64,000 nt of DNA from Pycnopodia helianthoides (taxonomy: Eukaryota > Echinodermata > Asteroidea > Forcipulatida > Asteriidae). The position numbers and the translations under genes are program-made. The DNA is taken from the NCBI GenBank assembly GCA_032158295.1, contig CM063252.1, positions 15,151,885 to 15,215,884 of the forward strand. Reading direction: 5' to 3'. Shown piece by piece: positions 11,114 to 21,921 of this stretch. Under the pieces are notes generated by a model. It was not told the origin of the DNA, ran no database searches, and saw nothing but the letters and a program-made list of their open reading frames with translations. How positions within the stretch are numbered: position 1 is the stretch's first letter; each line of letters starts with the position of its first letter.

Positions 11114-11501
11114 TTAAAGGCACTGGACACTATTGGTAATTACTTAAAATGAATATTAGCATATAAACTTACTTGGTAACGAGCAATGGAGAGCTGTTGA
11201 TAGTATAAAACATTGTGAGAAACGGCTCCCTCTGAAGTAACGTAGTTTTTGAGAATGAAGTAACTTCTCAGTAAAATATTTGAATTGATTTTGAGACCTC
11301 ACGCTTGAGGTCTCGAAATCAAGCATCTGAAAGCACACAACTTCGTGTGACAAGGGTGTTTTTTCTTCCATTATTATCTTGCAACTTCAACGACCAATTG
11401 AGTTCAAATTTCCACAGGTTTGTTATTTTGTGCATATGTTGAGATACACGAAGTGAGAAGACTGGTCTTTGACAATTACCAAAGGTGTCCAGTGTCTTTA
11501 A
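11114..11501. mobile_element. TTAA-flanked MITE (cactggacac family)
   Basis: TTAA at 11114-11117 and 11498-11501. Ends aggcactggacactattggt and accaaaggtgtccagtgtct. Interior with a cgcttgaggtctcgaaatc palindrome. Confidence 0.88.
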
Positions 11502-12095
11502 AAGAAAACAAATAAAGAGTCGTGTTTAATCTGCATGTTTGGAATATTGCACCATTCTTTCCTCGTTTGTTCCTTTTGTCAATTATGACAGTTCTCCATT
11601 TTCTGCACTGTTATCAAAACAGATCTTTTTTATCTTTTAGTCACAGTTTTCCATCGCAAAACAAAGAAACACAATTTATTTGCAATAATCTTTTGACTTG
11701 AGTTAAACTGACTTATGGTAAAAAAGTTTAGCATGACGTAAGGAACTGACCAATAAGTTGAGTTTTACTTTGGACATGGGTTCGGCTACGATTACCGGTA
11801 GATTGATCAAAAAATATTTTGGAAAAGTGACCTTCTTATCTGATTGAATAACCAAATGATTTCTTCAGCATAATCTCCTGTAATTTCTATATAATTTTCC
11901 ATTTACCCAACTGGACCTCTTTCTAATTCCATGCTAACCATATTCAGGAGTACGGATTCGGAAAGGTAGTACAGTGTGCTGTGATTTCAACTAAATGCGT
12001 CAGTGTTCAAATCGTGGAAGAGTAAACAATAATGATGACTATTTTGCGTGGCATTGGTGTCTTTTAAACTAGACACTAAACTGTGGTTGATCGTC

Positions 12096-12480
12096 CTTAG
12101 GATGGGGCGTAAAGCCGCAGGTCTAGTATGTTGTGTTTATGTCATAGAGTTATATATAGGAACTAGAGGGCGCACTGGCAATACTGCGTGCGCAAACGCG
12201 CCGGGACCGCAAGGAGACACTAGCGCCATTTTTTAGAGGGCAAAATTGAGTACGGAGTATACGATGTGCGCGTATGGTAAATGCACGCATCACGCGCTCG
12301 GTGTTCATGTTGTTGTTTTGCGTACAGTAAATGGTAGTGGTACTTAAAACATGGCCGCACCACCCGCGCGACGAGTCACGTAACTTGGCTAGTGCGCCCT
12401 CTAGTTCTTCTATATAACTATGGTCTATGTACATAAAAGAGCCCAATACACTTATAGGTGATGCTGGAGTCCTTCACAGC
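12096..12480 (+). mobile_element. tRNA-Leu-like SINE tail split by a MITE
   Basis: ggatggggcgtaaagccgcaggt (12100 on) and cataaaagagcccaatacac (12431 on) are contiguous in the intact copy at 31130-31210. Here a MITE (12143-12423) separates them, with tatgt on both sides as a likely target duplication. Confidence 0.75.
12143..12423. mobile_element. MITE with catagagttatatata ends, copy 2 (nested)
   Basis: Ends catagagttatatataggaa and ctagttcttctatataactatgg are inverted. The interior is the reverse complement of the copy at 3979-4266. Confidence 0.85.
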
Positions 12481-12631
12481 ATGGTATTGCAAAAATATGG
12501 GCGGGGGGAGCCCAGCTGGTGTGACAAGTCCCGTACGGTCACACAGTTTGTGGCATGGATGGATGTTTTACTCGAAACCACTGTAGTTGAGACAGAGAGA
12601 GAGTTGAACGTTTCTTTATTCTCTCTGCCAG

Positions 12632-12726
12632 GGTCCAGACGGAGCGAGAGCAGGACGAGAAGAAGAAAGAGGAGGAGGAAGAGAGGAAGAGGAACGCTCC
12701 CGAGACGGCGGAAGGCGAGGAGGAAG
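12632..12726 (+). CDS. AK9: AK9 window exon 5: charged coiled segment
   Basis: The acceptor is ctctctgccag and the donor is GGAAG|gtaata. The exon is 95 nt and switches phase from 2 to 1. It encodes VQTEREQDEKKKEEEEERKR and then APETAEGEEE. The Glu/Lys/Arg pattern suggests a long charged helix that continues the end of exon 4. Every following linker exon starts in phase 1. Confidence 0.85.
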
Positions 12727-14245
12727 GTAATAACTCTCATCTTGATGTTCAAAATACTATTATTTGTAAAAATAGATAAATGAAATTCAGGCTTGGGGGG
12801 CTCAATGATCATTGACATTCTGAAGCCGTGTGCAGAATTTTTATTTTATTTTGTAACAAGACTGTTTTGTTGGCAAATGGCATCTAATTGAAAAAAGGGG
12901 TAACTTTCAGCTACCCCTTCACTAAAAAGTGGCAGCCCGTTAAAGGTCGCTTCTTGCAATTGCATTTCCGTAATGACCAAAAGGGTGTTGAAATTAAAGA
13001 TGCATATCAATTTTGAAAACTGAGTATACAGTGCTTTACACACATTTGTTTTTCAAAAGGGTTAGGAAATTGACTAAAATTGCATCGAGTCCAGCATGTT
13101 GTTTTGTGTTGTTCTTTGCATGACACTGCATGGCTGTTGTGTTTTTTAGGCAAATTACTGCTATACAGATAGTTCCAGATGTACGCCATCTTTACGGCCA
13201 ACTTAGGTTTCGACTTTGAACTGCGCCGAGCGTTCTAATTTTTTTCTATTCAGCTAAGTGGTTCACCGACCAATCATGCGAGGAATCTGATCAAACTCGT
13301 GTGTGCAGCGTGCGGTATTAACGCATAATGCATAGACGTCTCCATTGTTGATAAACCGCACTGGTTGGCATGGACGGCCGACTGTTAGCAAAACATTCAA
13401 TCGTGTTAACGGATGTTGTGACCGAATTCAACATTTCTGCAAACTTTCGTTTACAACAAAAAATTCACTCCGTGATTGGTTGCTTTGTTTCCAACAAATT
13501 CAACACTATTTTTGAACATTTGTTTAACAATGTTACTAATTATGGCAATCTGTTTTTGCTTTGCATTTATGGCTCTCCATAGTTTTTTCAAACCTTGGGT
13601 TGGCAAAAACTTGGGCTGTGACGTTGCAATAGAAAGGTCTATACATGTAGCTGTAAAAGTGATTTGTCAATGCTCAAAAAGGTGGTCGACCTCACAATGT
13701 GTGACGTCAAGTTGGAACTATCAGTTATCTTTTGAAGTGGCAGCTTCTTCTCTGCAGCGCAAGAAATATTAAGCTTTTCTTTTGCCAAAAAAAAAACAAA
13801 CCCAACAACAACAACCTTAAAGCTACACATTGTCGGGCACCACATCATTCTGGGAAGGAGGAAACAACATTCATATCATTTTATTTCTCAATGATTAAAA
13901 AGAAATTCTTTGATTTGGTGTGAAATTGAGGCACTATCGCAAATTTTTATTTCTAAAATTCTTTTGAGAAAAAGTAACTTTTAGGATGGCCTCCTGTAGT
14001 CTTAAGACACTCGGATCTTAATTTTTATTCATCGATATTTAAAAAAACTGTAGGATTGAAATTATAATTACCCCTGATCCATGTCAGATAATCATTAAGA
14101 GTATTCCTGACGATGAACCAGTCTCAGCATTATATAAAACTCAGAACACACCCCCCTTCCAACATCAATACCCAATTCATACACACACACACCCACACTC
14201 ACTACATCCACCCCCCTCACCCTAACCTGTCACTGACCTACTCAG
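12727..14245 (+). other. AK9 intron between window exons 5 and 6, no recognised content
   Basis: About 1.5 kb of AT-rich sequence with a short CA-rich tract near 14180. I found no inverted-repeat element, exon or RNA gene in it. Confidence 0.55.
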
Positions 14246-14369
14246 AAGGAGAGGCCAAGCAGGAGGAAGAGCAGCAAGAAGAAGGAAGGAGAAGGAGGCG
14301 AGAATGAGGCCGATAAGGCAGAGCGGGCGACCGAAGAGGCGGAGCCTGACGGAGCCGAGCCCACTGAAG
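14246..14369 (+). CDS. AK9: AK9 window exon 6: acidic linker with internal frame break
   Basis: The acceptor is gacctactcag and the donor is TGAAG|gtagag. Entering in phase 1, the first half reads EGEAKQEEEQQEEG and then runs into TGA at 14305. A second frame over the last two thirds reads EGEGGENEADKAERATEEAE and exits in phase 1, as the next exon requires. The exon is 124 nt where its neighbours are multiples of three. One extra base in the purine run 14275-14300 explains everything. This could be an assembly error, a polymorphism or a real lesion. Confidence 0.7.
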
Positions 14370-14869
14370 GTAGAGGTAGACCCACACCCGCTCTATACTC
14401 TTCTGTGTGACTGTCAACGCACCGTTAGTTTTTTTCCTCCATCCATTTTTTTTTCAAACAACTGGTTTGAGGGCCGCACATTTTTGTCATCTCTCAGCTT
14501 AAATGCTGTCTTCTGTTTGCACACGGAGCTGAACTACACCGTACTAGAGCTGTTAGTACACTTGCACTTTATTTTCTTCGCTGCAATCTTTTGCTCTGCA
14601 CAATCATCTGCTTTCTTTACACGTCAAAGTCTGTCAAAGAAATACCATGTCCGATATGGGGTGGCAGAGGGTATCCCCCGCCCCCCCCCCCCCGCAACAA
14701 TGTTCCCATACTTTAACACACTATTTTCCGGTGTATTGGTAAAACCAAATAATATTGTACGTCTTGTCCTGATACCCCACCACCACCACCCCCACCCCTC
14801 AATCCTCTAAAGAATTGCTGAGATTCCAAGCACACAATAGGCCATTGTGGGATATGGCGAACAGAATAC

Positions 14870-15035
14870 TATGGCCCTTTTCGAATTGACGGCTTCGGCT
14901 CCAAAATCGGCTCAGGCTAGCTAGGCTCCCTCAATTATTTTAGCTTACGCATGCTTTGCGGTCAGGGCTTCAGACAAGAAAACTGGGCCTGAAGCCCAAT
15001 CCGGAGCCGAAGCCGTGGAATCCGAAAAGGGCCTA
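14870..15035. mobile_element. 166-bp MITE with ggcccttttcg ends
   Basis: Ends tatggcccttttcgaattga and tccgaaaagggcctat are inverted, with cggcttcggctcc / ggagccgaagccg inside. Confidence 0.8.
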
Positions 15036-15795
15036 TGATACTATTAGGTTTGTGTAAATTCTAAATGTCTACACCCAAACCAAACAGTGCACTCCGATAG
15101 ACGATGTGACCTGTGACATCACATGTTTACAGAAGAGCCACAGAGCCTGGACTTCCTGCAGGCACGATTTGTACACAGCTCAATGGAAGAAAGCATAAAA
15201 TCTTATATTTTTGCGGAGATTGCACTGTCTAATTCTTATCAACTTTTGATATGATGAAAGGGGGCACATCTAAAAACTTGTCCAGCTTTTACTTTCATAA
15301 CTCTTGGTTACATGTGGAAATTATGACACAAAATGTCAACTTTCCCATAGGACCAGTGTAGTATCCGTGCCTGCCAGAATACTCAAAGAATGTACAAGGT
15401 CACACTTATTGTAAACAACGTTCACATGGTCTATAGTGGCTACCATATACCTCAAAAAGGCTAATGAAGACTCAATAGAGGGGGTACCACTATGCCCCAT
15501 ATCCAGCACCAAATGGTCAAAGATGGCGCTGTCCAGCAGTCAAGTGTCTTGTTCTGCCAACGGACTGCATACATGTGCAATGTATTTTTATCATTTTCCC
15601 GATTCTAGAGTCAATTTTTTTTTTTGGCTCTGTTTTCATTTACGATTTTCATTCGTGTATAGCAGAGAGTGCAACTATCTTGCACTTTGTTTCCCTGAAA
15701 TCTACTCAGCCGAATTACATAGACAAAACAGCGAGTTCTTAGTTGAAGTCGGTCGTCTGTCATTTTGCAAAGGTCGCTTTCTTTGAAAAAATCCT

Positions 15796-15890
15796 AAAGG
15801 GGCACCAAGGCCAGTTTGCAGCTTTGCACCAAAGCCAACGCCAGTGCAAAAGAGCCCATGGCCTCCGTGGCACTCCATGCCTGTTTCTCA
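15796..15890 (+). repeat. Degenerate aggcctg-family fragment
   Basis: Contains ggggcaccaaggccag and cccatggcctccgtggcac, resembling the inner part of 57125-57294 and 26085-26248. Confidence 0.45.
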
Positions 15891-16479
15891 GCTTCTATGT
15901 CTTTCTTGGCATCTTTAGAGCCTTTAGTTTAGATTGCACTGTCGGTTTTTTCTGCATCACATGAATATTCCCTGTTTTCAATTTTTTGTTTGGGGGGGGG
16001 GGGGGCTTTTTTGACATTACAGAGGAATAACTTTTCAGTATGTTGCCTTTTTTCTTAATTTCATCTCTGCCATCTTTTATGCTGCACACTACGTCCTTAT
16101 CATTACTCGAAGCACAAGAACAAACAGGACCTTCTGCTGTTTCTGTAACCTTTGGAAGTCCAATCTAATATCAGTAGAAAAAAAGTAACTGTAGTTTGAG
16201 TTCATTTTGTTTTAATACTGGTATCAAAAGTGCAATCTCAAAGTATAAACTATTTGGTAGGTTTTTCACAAGCTGATTTAAGAGACCATTTTAAAAACTA
16301 GGAGTTTTGATTCACCCGTAAGGTCACGTATACTTCTATGGTTAAATAATCATAATAAAAGGTGTGTTCTTTGCTTAATTGCAAACAATACCCCAACGCT
16401 AACCTTTCACCCGTGCTTTGCAACTTTGCAAACCCCTCCCTCCCCCCCCCCCCTCTTTCTCCCTTCCCCCTCCCAACAG

Positions 16480-16551
16480 CCATCTCTACCCCTACAATAA
16501 CCGAACCAAGTACAGCACGCTCTGCTTTTGATCTCGATGTCGGTGCCCCAG
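16480..16551 (+). CDS. AK9: AK9 window exon 7: Ser/Thr linker
   Basis: A long C/T tract ends in cccaacag, and the donor is CCCCAG|gtatac. The exon is 72 nt, phase 1 to phase 1. It encodes ISTPTITEPSTARSAFDLDV and a few more residues, a low-complexity Thr/Ser/Pro linker. Support comes from the phase fit and splice borders; the sequence itself is not conserved in character. Confidence 0.6.
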
Positions 16552-17880
16552 GTATACTGATTTCTGTTTGCTTTGCTTTGGACTGTTTGATGTGATTGTT
16601 TGCTGCGTTCCGAGTAGTTCAGATGTATGTAGTGAATTTGTTTTTCTTATTCAAAGTGTTGCCGTGTTTTGTTTTTGTCTTATTTTGGTCTTTTTTCTTC
16701 ATACTTTGGTGGGAGGGGGACCTGTAGACAATACAACAGCAAATCACTTGGATTGTAGACATGGTCCGAGTATTCTACATGATTGAATGAAAGCATCATT
16801 AGTGCACAATCACGGGTACACATTTTTTTTTTTCGTGTCCATGTTATGAACAACAGTTTGAAAACCAGTGATGTAACAGTTGTTTCAATGTTGTTTGTAA
16901 ATTAATTAACCAGCGCTGTGTGAATGAAGAGTAGAGAGTACTTGAGTTTGCCAAATACAAGATCTGCAAAGAGTTACTGGATATTTATGTGCTGTTCATT
17001 TGGTGTCTTTGTAATAAAAAGTGTACCCATAATTGTGGCTGTGACCGTTATTTTGCTTTTTTTATGCCCTGTGTGAATTTCAGATAATCTCATATATCTC
17101 AGATAATCTCAGATAGTCTAAGAAAGTCACTTGGGACTGTGTGTTAGAAATGCAGGAACATCAGTGGATTTTAAGTTAAACCTTTATGTGTCCATTGATT
17201 CAATTCAATGGGAAACTTAGCGAAAAGCTGCACAAACTGGTCATGATTTTACTTCATGGAAACAAATGGAGGAATCCAGGATTTTCAGGAAAGGGGGGTG
17301 GGGGATGCAAACTTTGAGGACTAATTTCTAAGTTGAAAATTTTCATTAATCTTGCTGTTGTTTTGAGATAAGTTGATCTCGGCGTGGGGGTTCGTTTTAG
17401 AGCCCTCTAAAAGTTTGTAAATATAACATGCTCTCCAGTGCAATCTATGACATTTAAGAACTATTTTACTATTTTTTTACCCATTTTAAAACTATAGATG
17501 TCATTTATTTGCTGTTCAATTCATTTATTAGTTTTTAATCGGCGTAAATAAGTGAGGGGGGTGCGCCTACCTTAAATCCACCAATGCAGCGAAGTATTTT
17601 TATTTTATTTATTTTTGTTGTCATGTGAGACACTGAGACGATGCACGTACAGTGTGTACCAACTCTTCATAGCACTACAATCATTGGCCAAGTAGTTTCC
17701 ATTGTGTCATCATTTTCATTCATTCATTCATTTTTTTTTTTTCATTCATTTTTTCCCTTTCCCTCTTCCTTCTCACGTCTCCCAATCTTCATCTGTTGAA
17801 ATCTATAAACTAACAACCACCACCTCACTCTCTTCAAACTTCCAAACCCCGCCCACCCCTCATATTCATGCGCACGTCAG
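16552..17880 (+). other. AK9 intron between window exons 7 and 8
   Basis: The intron holds a palindromic MITE at 16802-17044. The rest is AT-rich, with a short tandem of atctcagataatctcag near 17085-17115 and a TTCA-rich tract near 17715. No coding sequence is seen. Confidence 0.55.
16802..17044. mobile_element. MITE with gtgcacagccacaatcatgg-like ends, copy 1
   Basis: The whole 243 bp is the reverse complement of 31401-31648. Ends gtgcacaatcacgggtacac and gtgtacccataattgtggct are inverted. Confidence 0.82.
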
Positions 17881-17955
17881 ATGAGATTGACGAGCCTGTC
17901 AAGGCTGTGATTGGCCAGACTGCATCGGACGGTGTCACTGCGGTGGCCGGAGAAG
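17881..17955 (+). CDS. AK9: AK9 window exon 8: acidic/hydrophobic linker
   Basis: The acceptor is gcgcacgtcag and the donor is GAGAAG|gtaaca. The exon is 75 nt, phase 1 to phase 1. It encodes EIDEPVKAVIGQTASDGVTA and a few more residues. It sits in the run of symmetric linker exons 6 to 9. No domain is recognised. Confidence 0.65.
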
Positions 17956-19607
17956 GTAACACTCACAACGCTCTGATTGGTCCCCCCTCAATCTCATGCA
18001 TAATTCATCCCGTCTCATTCTCATTGGTGATGGTAAAATCATGGTGTGCTTTGGTGTGCTTTAGCTATTGGCTTGAAGGAACTTGTATTATAGTTTGGAA
18101 GCTTTGCTAATTGTTTCATGAGTTTGTCTGGTATCGCGGGTCTTCATTTCTTGAATTTTGTGAATTATTTTTTTCATAATAAAGAAGGGTGCACATGTAT
18201 GATGTTTCATGCCAAAAGGCCAGGTGGTTTTTTTTCAAACTTTGGCTGGGGCCCTGTCTCTGGTCCCGGCTCCAGGCTCTGTTTGATGTTGGAAACACCT
18301 TGCAAAATGTGCACCTGACTGAAATATATGGCGGAGCCCAAGCCAGAGCCAGAGCCAAAGCCAGAGCCCATGCTGAGGTTTGGGAAAAAAGGCCCAGGGC
18401 TTACTTTCAAAGAGCTGCTTATGCACATAAGTTTGCCAAACACAAACCAGTTATGCTTGCCAGAAAAAAAAGGTTACCGGCCGAATACCATATTGCATGT
18501 ACCATTTGCAACTGGTTTCCTGCCCATAAATTTGCCAAACACAAACCAGTTGTGCTTGCCAGAACACGGAGGTTACCAGCCAAATACCGTGTTACATGTA
18601 CCATTTGCAACTGGTTTCCTGTCTACTTTTGCGTGCAGAAAATTGTCAAGCACCATTTTGCTGCTTAAGCAGCTTTAAGAACTTGGGCCCAGGCATTTCC
18701 CGCCAAAACTCAAATCTGTGTTTATTTGCTCATCAAATTAGATGAGAATTAGAGCTTTTGAATGATACCTAATTAGACTAGGGGACTATTGACCTAATTC
18801 ACCTGATGTCACCATCACAATAATCTCAGTTGCACCATTTTGGGAGTCAATGTTTGCGCATTTAGGCGACATAGCGGTTACACGCTTACCATTGACTTCC
18901 AAAATGACGAGCTTGGCAGAAATTAGCAAATTTGTGGTGAGTATTTCTCAACAAAGAGAATATATTACAGATATCACAGCACATTGATGTCATGGCTGAT
19001 GTTCAGGTTTTCTTCACTTTTAATGGTAATTTTCAGTTACGAGTGCCTAATTTGGGCGTAGTGCGTCACACAAAGAGTAGAATCAGAGAGCAGACTCTGC
19101 TCTGCAGCATGAGCGGTGTACTTTTCATAGACGAAGAGAACAGTACAAACAAAACTGTTCCTTCCTTAAAACTACATGTAATATTTCCCAACATGTTCGA
19201 CCTTCATCTCAAAATTCGTGAAGTTTGTAAGGAAAGTTTTGTTTAACAGGTAGGATCATAGATTGGTTTTTGTCAACGCAGTGCTGATTTACAGGCAACA
19301 TCATATAGAAAGATTGGGGGTTAGGTGCTTTGTGATGCTAACCAATTTGTGATTTAAAGTTTGCATTCATGTATATATTTTGGATGTTCTGTCAAACGAA
19401 CTCTTTGAAAATGTGCACATGTTCATACTTTCAAAATATCAATATTTATTGAAAATTGCCTCGTTTTGATTTTGCGTCTTGATCGTTTATGAGCAGAAAA
19501 CTCCACCAAATTTATTCATGTGGGATAAGAAAATTAAAGTGGATTATCCATGGCCTAAATACATGAACAGACTGGCCTTAATCCCCTCGTATCCTTTTTT
19601 AAATCAG
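17956..19607 (+). other. AK9 intron between window exons 8 and 9
   Basis: The intron contains an expanded gggcccaa-family element with an internal duplication (18391-18690). A fragment of the tcatagattggt TTAA-type family lies near 19248-19320. 18700-19245 has no recognised feature. Confidence 0.55.
18391..18690. mobile_element. gggcccaa MITE with an internal 100-bp duplication
   Basis: Starts ggcccagggc and ends aacttgggccc. The inner block taagtttgccaaacacaaac...gcaactggtttcctg occurs twice in tandem (about 18428-18527 and 18528-18627), with about 90% identity by eye. Confidence 0.7.
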
Positions 19608-19859
19608 GCAAAGAAGCCGAAGAAGAAGCCCAAGACGAAGAGGAGGAGCACATTGAGCCCCCGCCGCCCGTTGAGGACCCTTTACCCCCTGAGGGTCTGG
19701 AGACCACCCAGTTCAGGGAGCTGCGGAATGACTTTGAGAGGGAGTGGCCATCGGTCCAGGCGCTGGTGACCGGGATGTTGAATGTGGAGCCCATCTTGGT
19801 AGAGATTGAGAGCCAGGAGGTGGAGAGCCTGATGAAGGAGTCCCATAAGTCTGTAGAGC
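19608..19859 (+). CDS. AK9: AK9 window exon 9: Glu/Pro linker plus helical segment
   Basis: The acceptor is ttaaatcag and the donor is GAGC|gtaagt. The exon is 252 nt, phase 1 to phase 1. Acidic and proline-rich residues (EEEEHIEPPPPVEDPLPP) lead into an ordered, amphipathic part: LRNDFEREWPSVQALVTGML, then VEPILVEIESQEVESLMKE. This resembles the nucleotide-kinase C-terminal helices that estimate substrate in AK9-type repeats. Composition changes sharply from linker to globular near residue 28 of the exon. Confidence 0.88.
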
Positions 19860-19875
19860 GTAAGTAAATTGTTTG

Positions 19876-20045
19876 GCAGTTAACGGTTGTATGGCTTCTG
19901 ACTGGCACCCCCCGAACAAAGAGATTGACAAAAATAGGGAGACCACCAACATAGGGCTAGATAGCTCAGTTGGTAGAGCGCCGGTACGTTAATCCGGAGT
20001 TCGTTGGTTCAAATCCCGCTCTAGTCAGTTTTTCTTTGTTGAACG
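19876..20045 (+). mobile_element. tRNA-Asn-like SINE copy 2
   Basis: The tRNA-like body at 19955-20026 is the cleanest copy: acceptor ggctaga/tctagtc, D-arm gctc/gagc, anticodon-stem ccgg/ccgg, B-box ggttcaaatcc. Upstream ggttgtatggcttctgactg and aacaaagagattgac are also present, in reverse, at 23220-23270. Confidence 0.75.
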
Positions 20046-20360
20046 GGAAAAGAAAGTTGTGATTGTAGAAGCGCATTTCATTGTTGCCCAGCAGTTTTCA
20101 AGAAGAGAGATATCAAAAATTAAAAAAAAGTTATGGAATAAAAGTCAAAAATTATGCACAAGTTCAGGGTGATCGGGTTTGGCATTGTGGTTTCTTTCCA
20201 CGCCTTCCACCTCTAGGAACCCGGTTGAGTCTCGCCGGGGAACTAGGTGCATTTGGTTTTCCCCTGGAAAAATTCTATCTGGTTTTCCTCCCACATCTAA
20301 AACTGAAACTTCCGTCCTTGTCTTCTCTCCATTTGGGCTCTTGGCTCTTATAGGATCAAG

Positions 20361-20756
20361 TTAAAAGAACATTACAGAATTGGTTTTTGCTAACAAAACA
20401 GTTGCTGGCAGTGTAAGCACTTTATGTAGTCCACCATATACATAAACTGACAAACCTGTAGAAGTTTGAGATCGATCGGCCATCTGGGTCACGAGAAAAT
20501 AGTGAAAATCCAATTGCACATTTTGCATGAAACTGTATAGATTCAACAAATGAATAAAACGCTCACTGAGCGATAAACTCCAATCGGAAAATTAGTTTAT
20601 TCATTTCTCATCAAATATGGCATTTCAGACAGAAATATTTCAAGGGGTGTTTTCTACTATCATCATCATTAGGCCGTGTAAGTTTTGTGTAAATCTGTGA
20701 TCAAAAAGTACATGTTTACAAGTTTGTTTCTTACCAAATCTGTAATGTTCCTTTAA
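20361..20756. mobile_element. TTAA-flanked MITE (gaacattacagaattggt family)
   Basis: TTAA at both borders. Ends aagaacattacagaattggt and accaaatctgtaatgttcct. Nearly the same sequence at 26466-26860; deleted copy at 35061-35214. Confidence 0.88.
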
Positions 20757-20937
20757 ACTACATGTGTACTTTGTGTTATAGGTTGCTGCACGTACTTAAA
20801 CAAATGGCTTGATAATTATTTTTTATTTAATTTGGTTCACAGTTGGGTTTCGGGGGGGGTTTAATTTTTGTGATGATGGGGTGGAGGGAAGGTTTTGAGA
20901 TTCAACATTTGATTGTTTAATTTCTTCTGTGATACAG

Positions 20938-21038
20938 AACCATTTACTTACCGTCCCTGGGAGTACACCAGCATTGACCTGGATGAGGAAGAGGAAGATG
21001 CAGAGGCAGAAGAGGATGATGAAATGGAAGAAGAGGAG
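20938..21038 (+). CDS. AK9: AK9 window exon 10: PFTYRPWEY segment and Glu run
   Basis: The acceptor is gtgatacag and the donor is GAGGAG|gtgagg. The exon is 101 nt, phase 1 to phase 0. It begins PFTYRPWEYTSIDLDEEEE and continues as an almost pure Glu/Asp tract. The PF-x-YR-x-WEY pattern is an ordered element ahead of the first visible CPV module in the next exon. Confidence 0.88.
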
Positions 21039-21709
21039 GTGAGGATGTTTATCAAGGAGGCTTGTCTGATAGCCTGGATGAGAGGTTTCAGACTTTTGAT
21101 CCGAATTCAAACTTTTTGGGTGAATTGTCAATTGTAATTTTTTTCCCAAAATTATAGAGAAATCCTGCTCTTTGATCTACTTCTGTAGTGCTGAGGACAC
21201 TGTTCCCAAAAGCTCTTTGAAATCTAAACCCCAGAGGTTACCAAAAGGGTGGTAGCGCCATCGTTTCAACATACCTCCTGAAATTTGGATCCCAGTTTCA
21301 GGCCTTTTTGACATCAACGACTCTCACCCCTGCAAATGGAACGGACCAAGCTCAACCTCATATTAAAGCCATGTCAAAAATTCACCTCTACAGCTATAGC
21401 TTGATCACCACGTCATCATGCACTAATCTTAGGCTGCCCTTAGCAATACCCTTAGTAGCAGCAACCGCAGCTGCCACTGCGGACACGGCCTCAGATCCGC
21501 TTTATATCTTTCTCATGATTCAGCCGACTTGATTTGCCCTCAATCAAATTAGTAAAGCCAGGAGGGGGAAAATGGCTGTTCCATTTCACCACTCGGCTTC
21601 CCCCTCGTAAAATGGCTTAGTCCAGATTTCACCTTGTGATCATGTTCTGTGACAATGCACCCAAATGCATCCAATATTTTGTATAATATATATTTTTTTT
21701 TCTTCTCAG
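21039..21709 (+). other. AK9 intron between window exons 10 and 11
   Basis: The region around 21385-21500 resembles the ggctacagctac family also seen near 6020 and 37825-37955. The remainder has no recognised feature. Confidence 0.5.
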
Positions 21710-21921
21710 GATGAAGAGATGATGAAGAACAAGAGGAAGCAGTTTGGCGACACGAAGCATTTCTGTCCCGTCGCTTACAAGGAGAACTACATCCTGTGGC
21801 CGGGAAATCCGGAGATCGGCGCCAAGTACAGAGAGAAGGTGTACTACTTCTCCAGCACAGAGGCACGAGATAAATTCATTCGGAGCCGACGCTGTATGTC
21901 GCCAAAGGAAATCCTTTTAAG
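21710..21921 (+). CDS. AK9: AK9 window exon 11: first CPV (YHS-like) module
   Basis: The acceptor is tcttctcag and the donor is TTTTAAG|gtaaga. The exon is 212 nt, phase 0 in and apparently phase 2 out. It encodes FCPVAYKENYILWPGNPE, then YREKVYYFSSTEARDKF and a proline-containing end. The order CPV, then Y-x-x-x-(V)YYF, then S-x-x-(A)R-x-x-F recurs three more times in this protein and resembles a YHS domain. Phase 2 out does not fit exon 12, which needs phase 0. One base missing from the TTTT run at 21914-21917 would reconcile them, as would an unseen micro-exon. Confidence 0.88.

Larger units (their letters stand above)
11080..12631 (+). other. AK9 intron between window exons 4 and 5
   Basis: The intron contains a TTAA-flanked MITE (11114-11501) and a SINE tail with a MITE nested in it (12096-12480). 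11502-12095 shows nothing recognisable. Confidence 0.6.
14370..16479 (+). other. AK9 intron between window exons 6 and 7
   Basis: The intron contains a 166-bp palindromic MITE (14870-15035) and a degenerate fragment of the aggcctg family near 15796-15890. There are several G or C homopolymers (about 14680, 15995, 16441). 15040-15780 has no recognised feature. Confidence 0.55.
19860..20937 (+). other. AK9 intron between window exons 9 and 10
   Basis: The intron holds a tRNA-like SINE copy (19876-20045) and a TTAA-flanked MITE (20361-20756). Nothing else is recognised. Confidence 0.6.

Noticed and set aside
14304..14810. 168-residue open frame starting MRPIRQSGRPKRR
   Set aside because: It overlaps AK9 exon 6 in a wrong frame and runs through the donor into intron with homopolymers.
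19955..20026. Functional tRNA-Asn gene
   Set aside because: C at position 33 and mismatches in the T-stem, plus several dispersed copies with conserved flanks, indicate a SINE.
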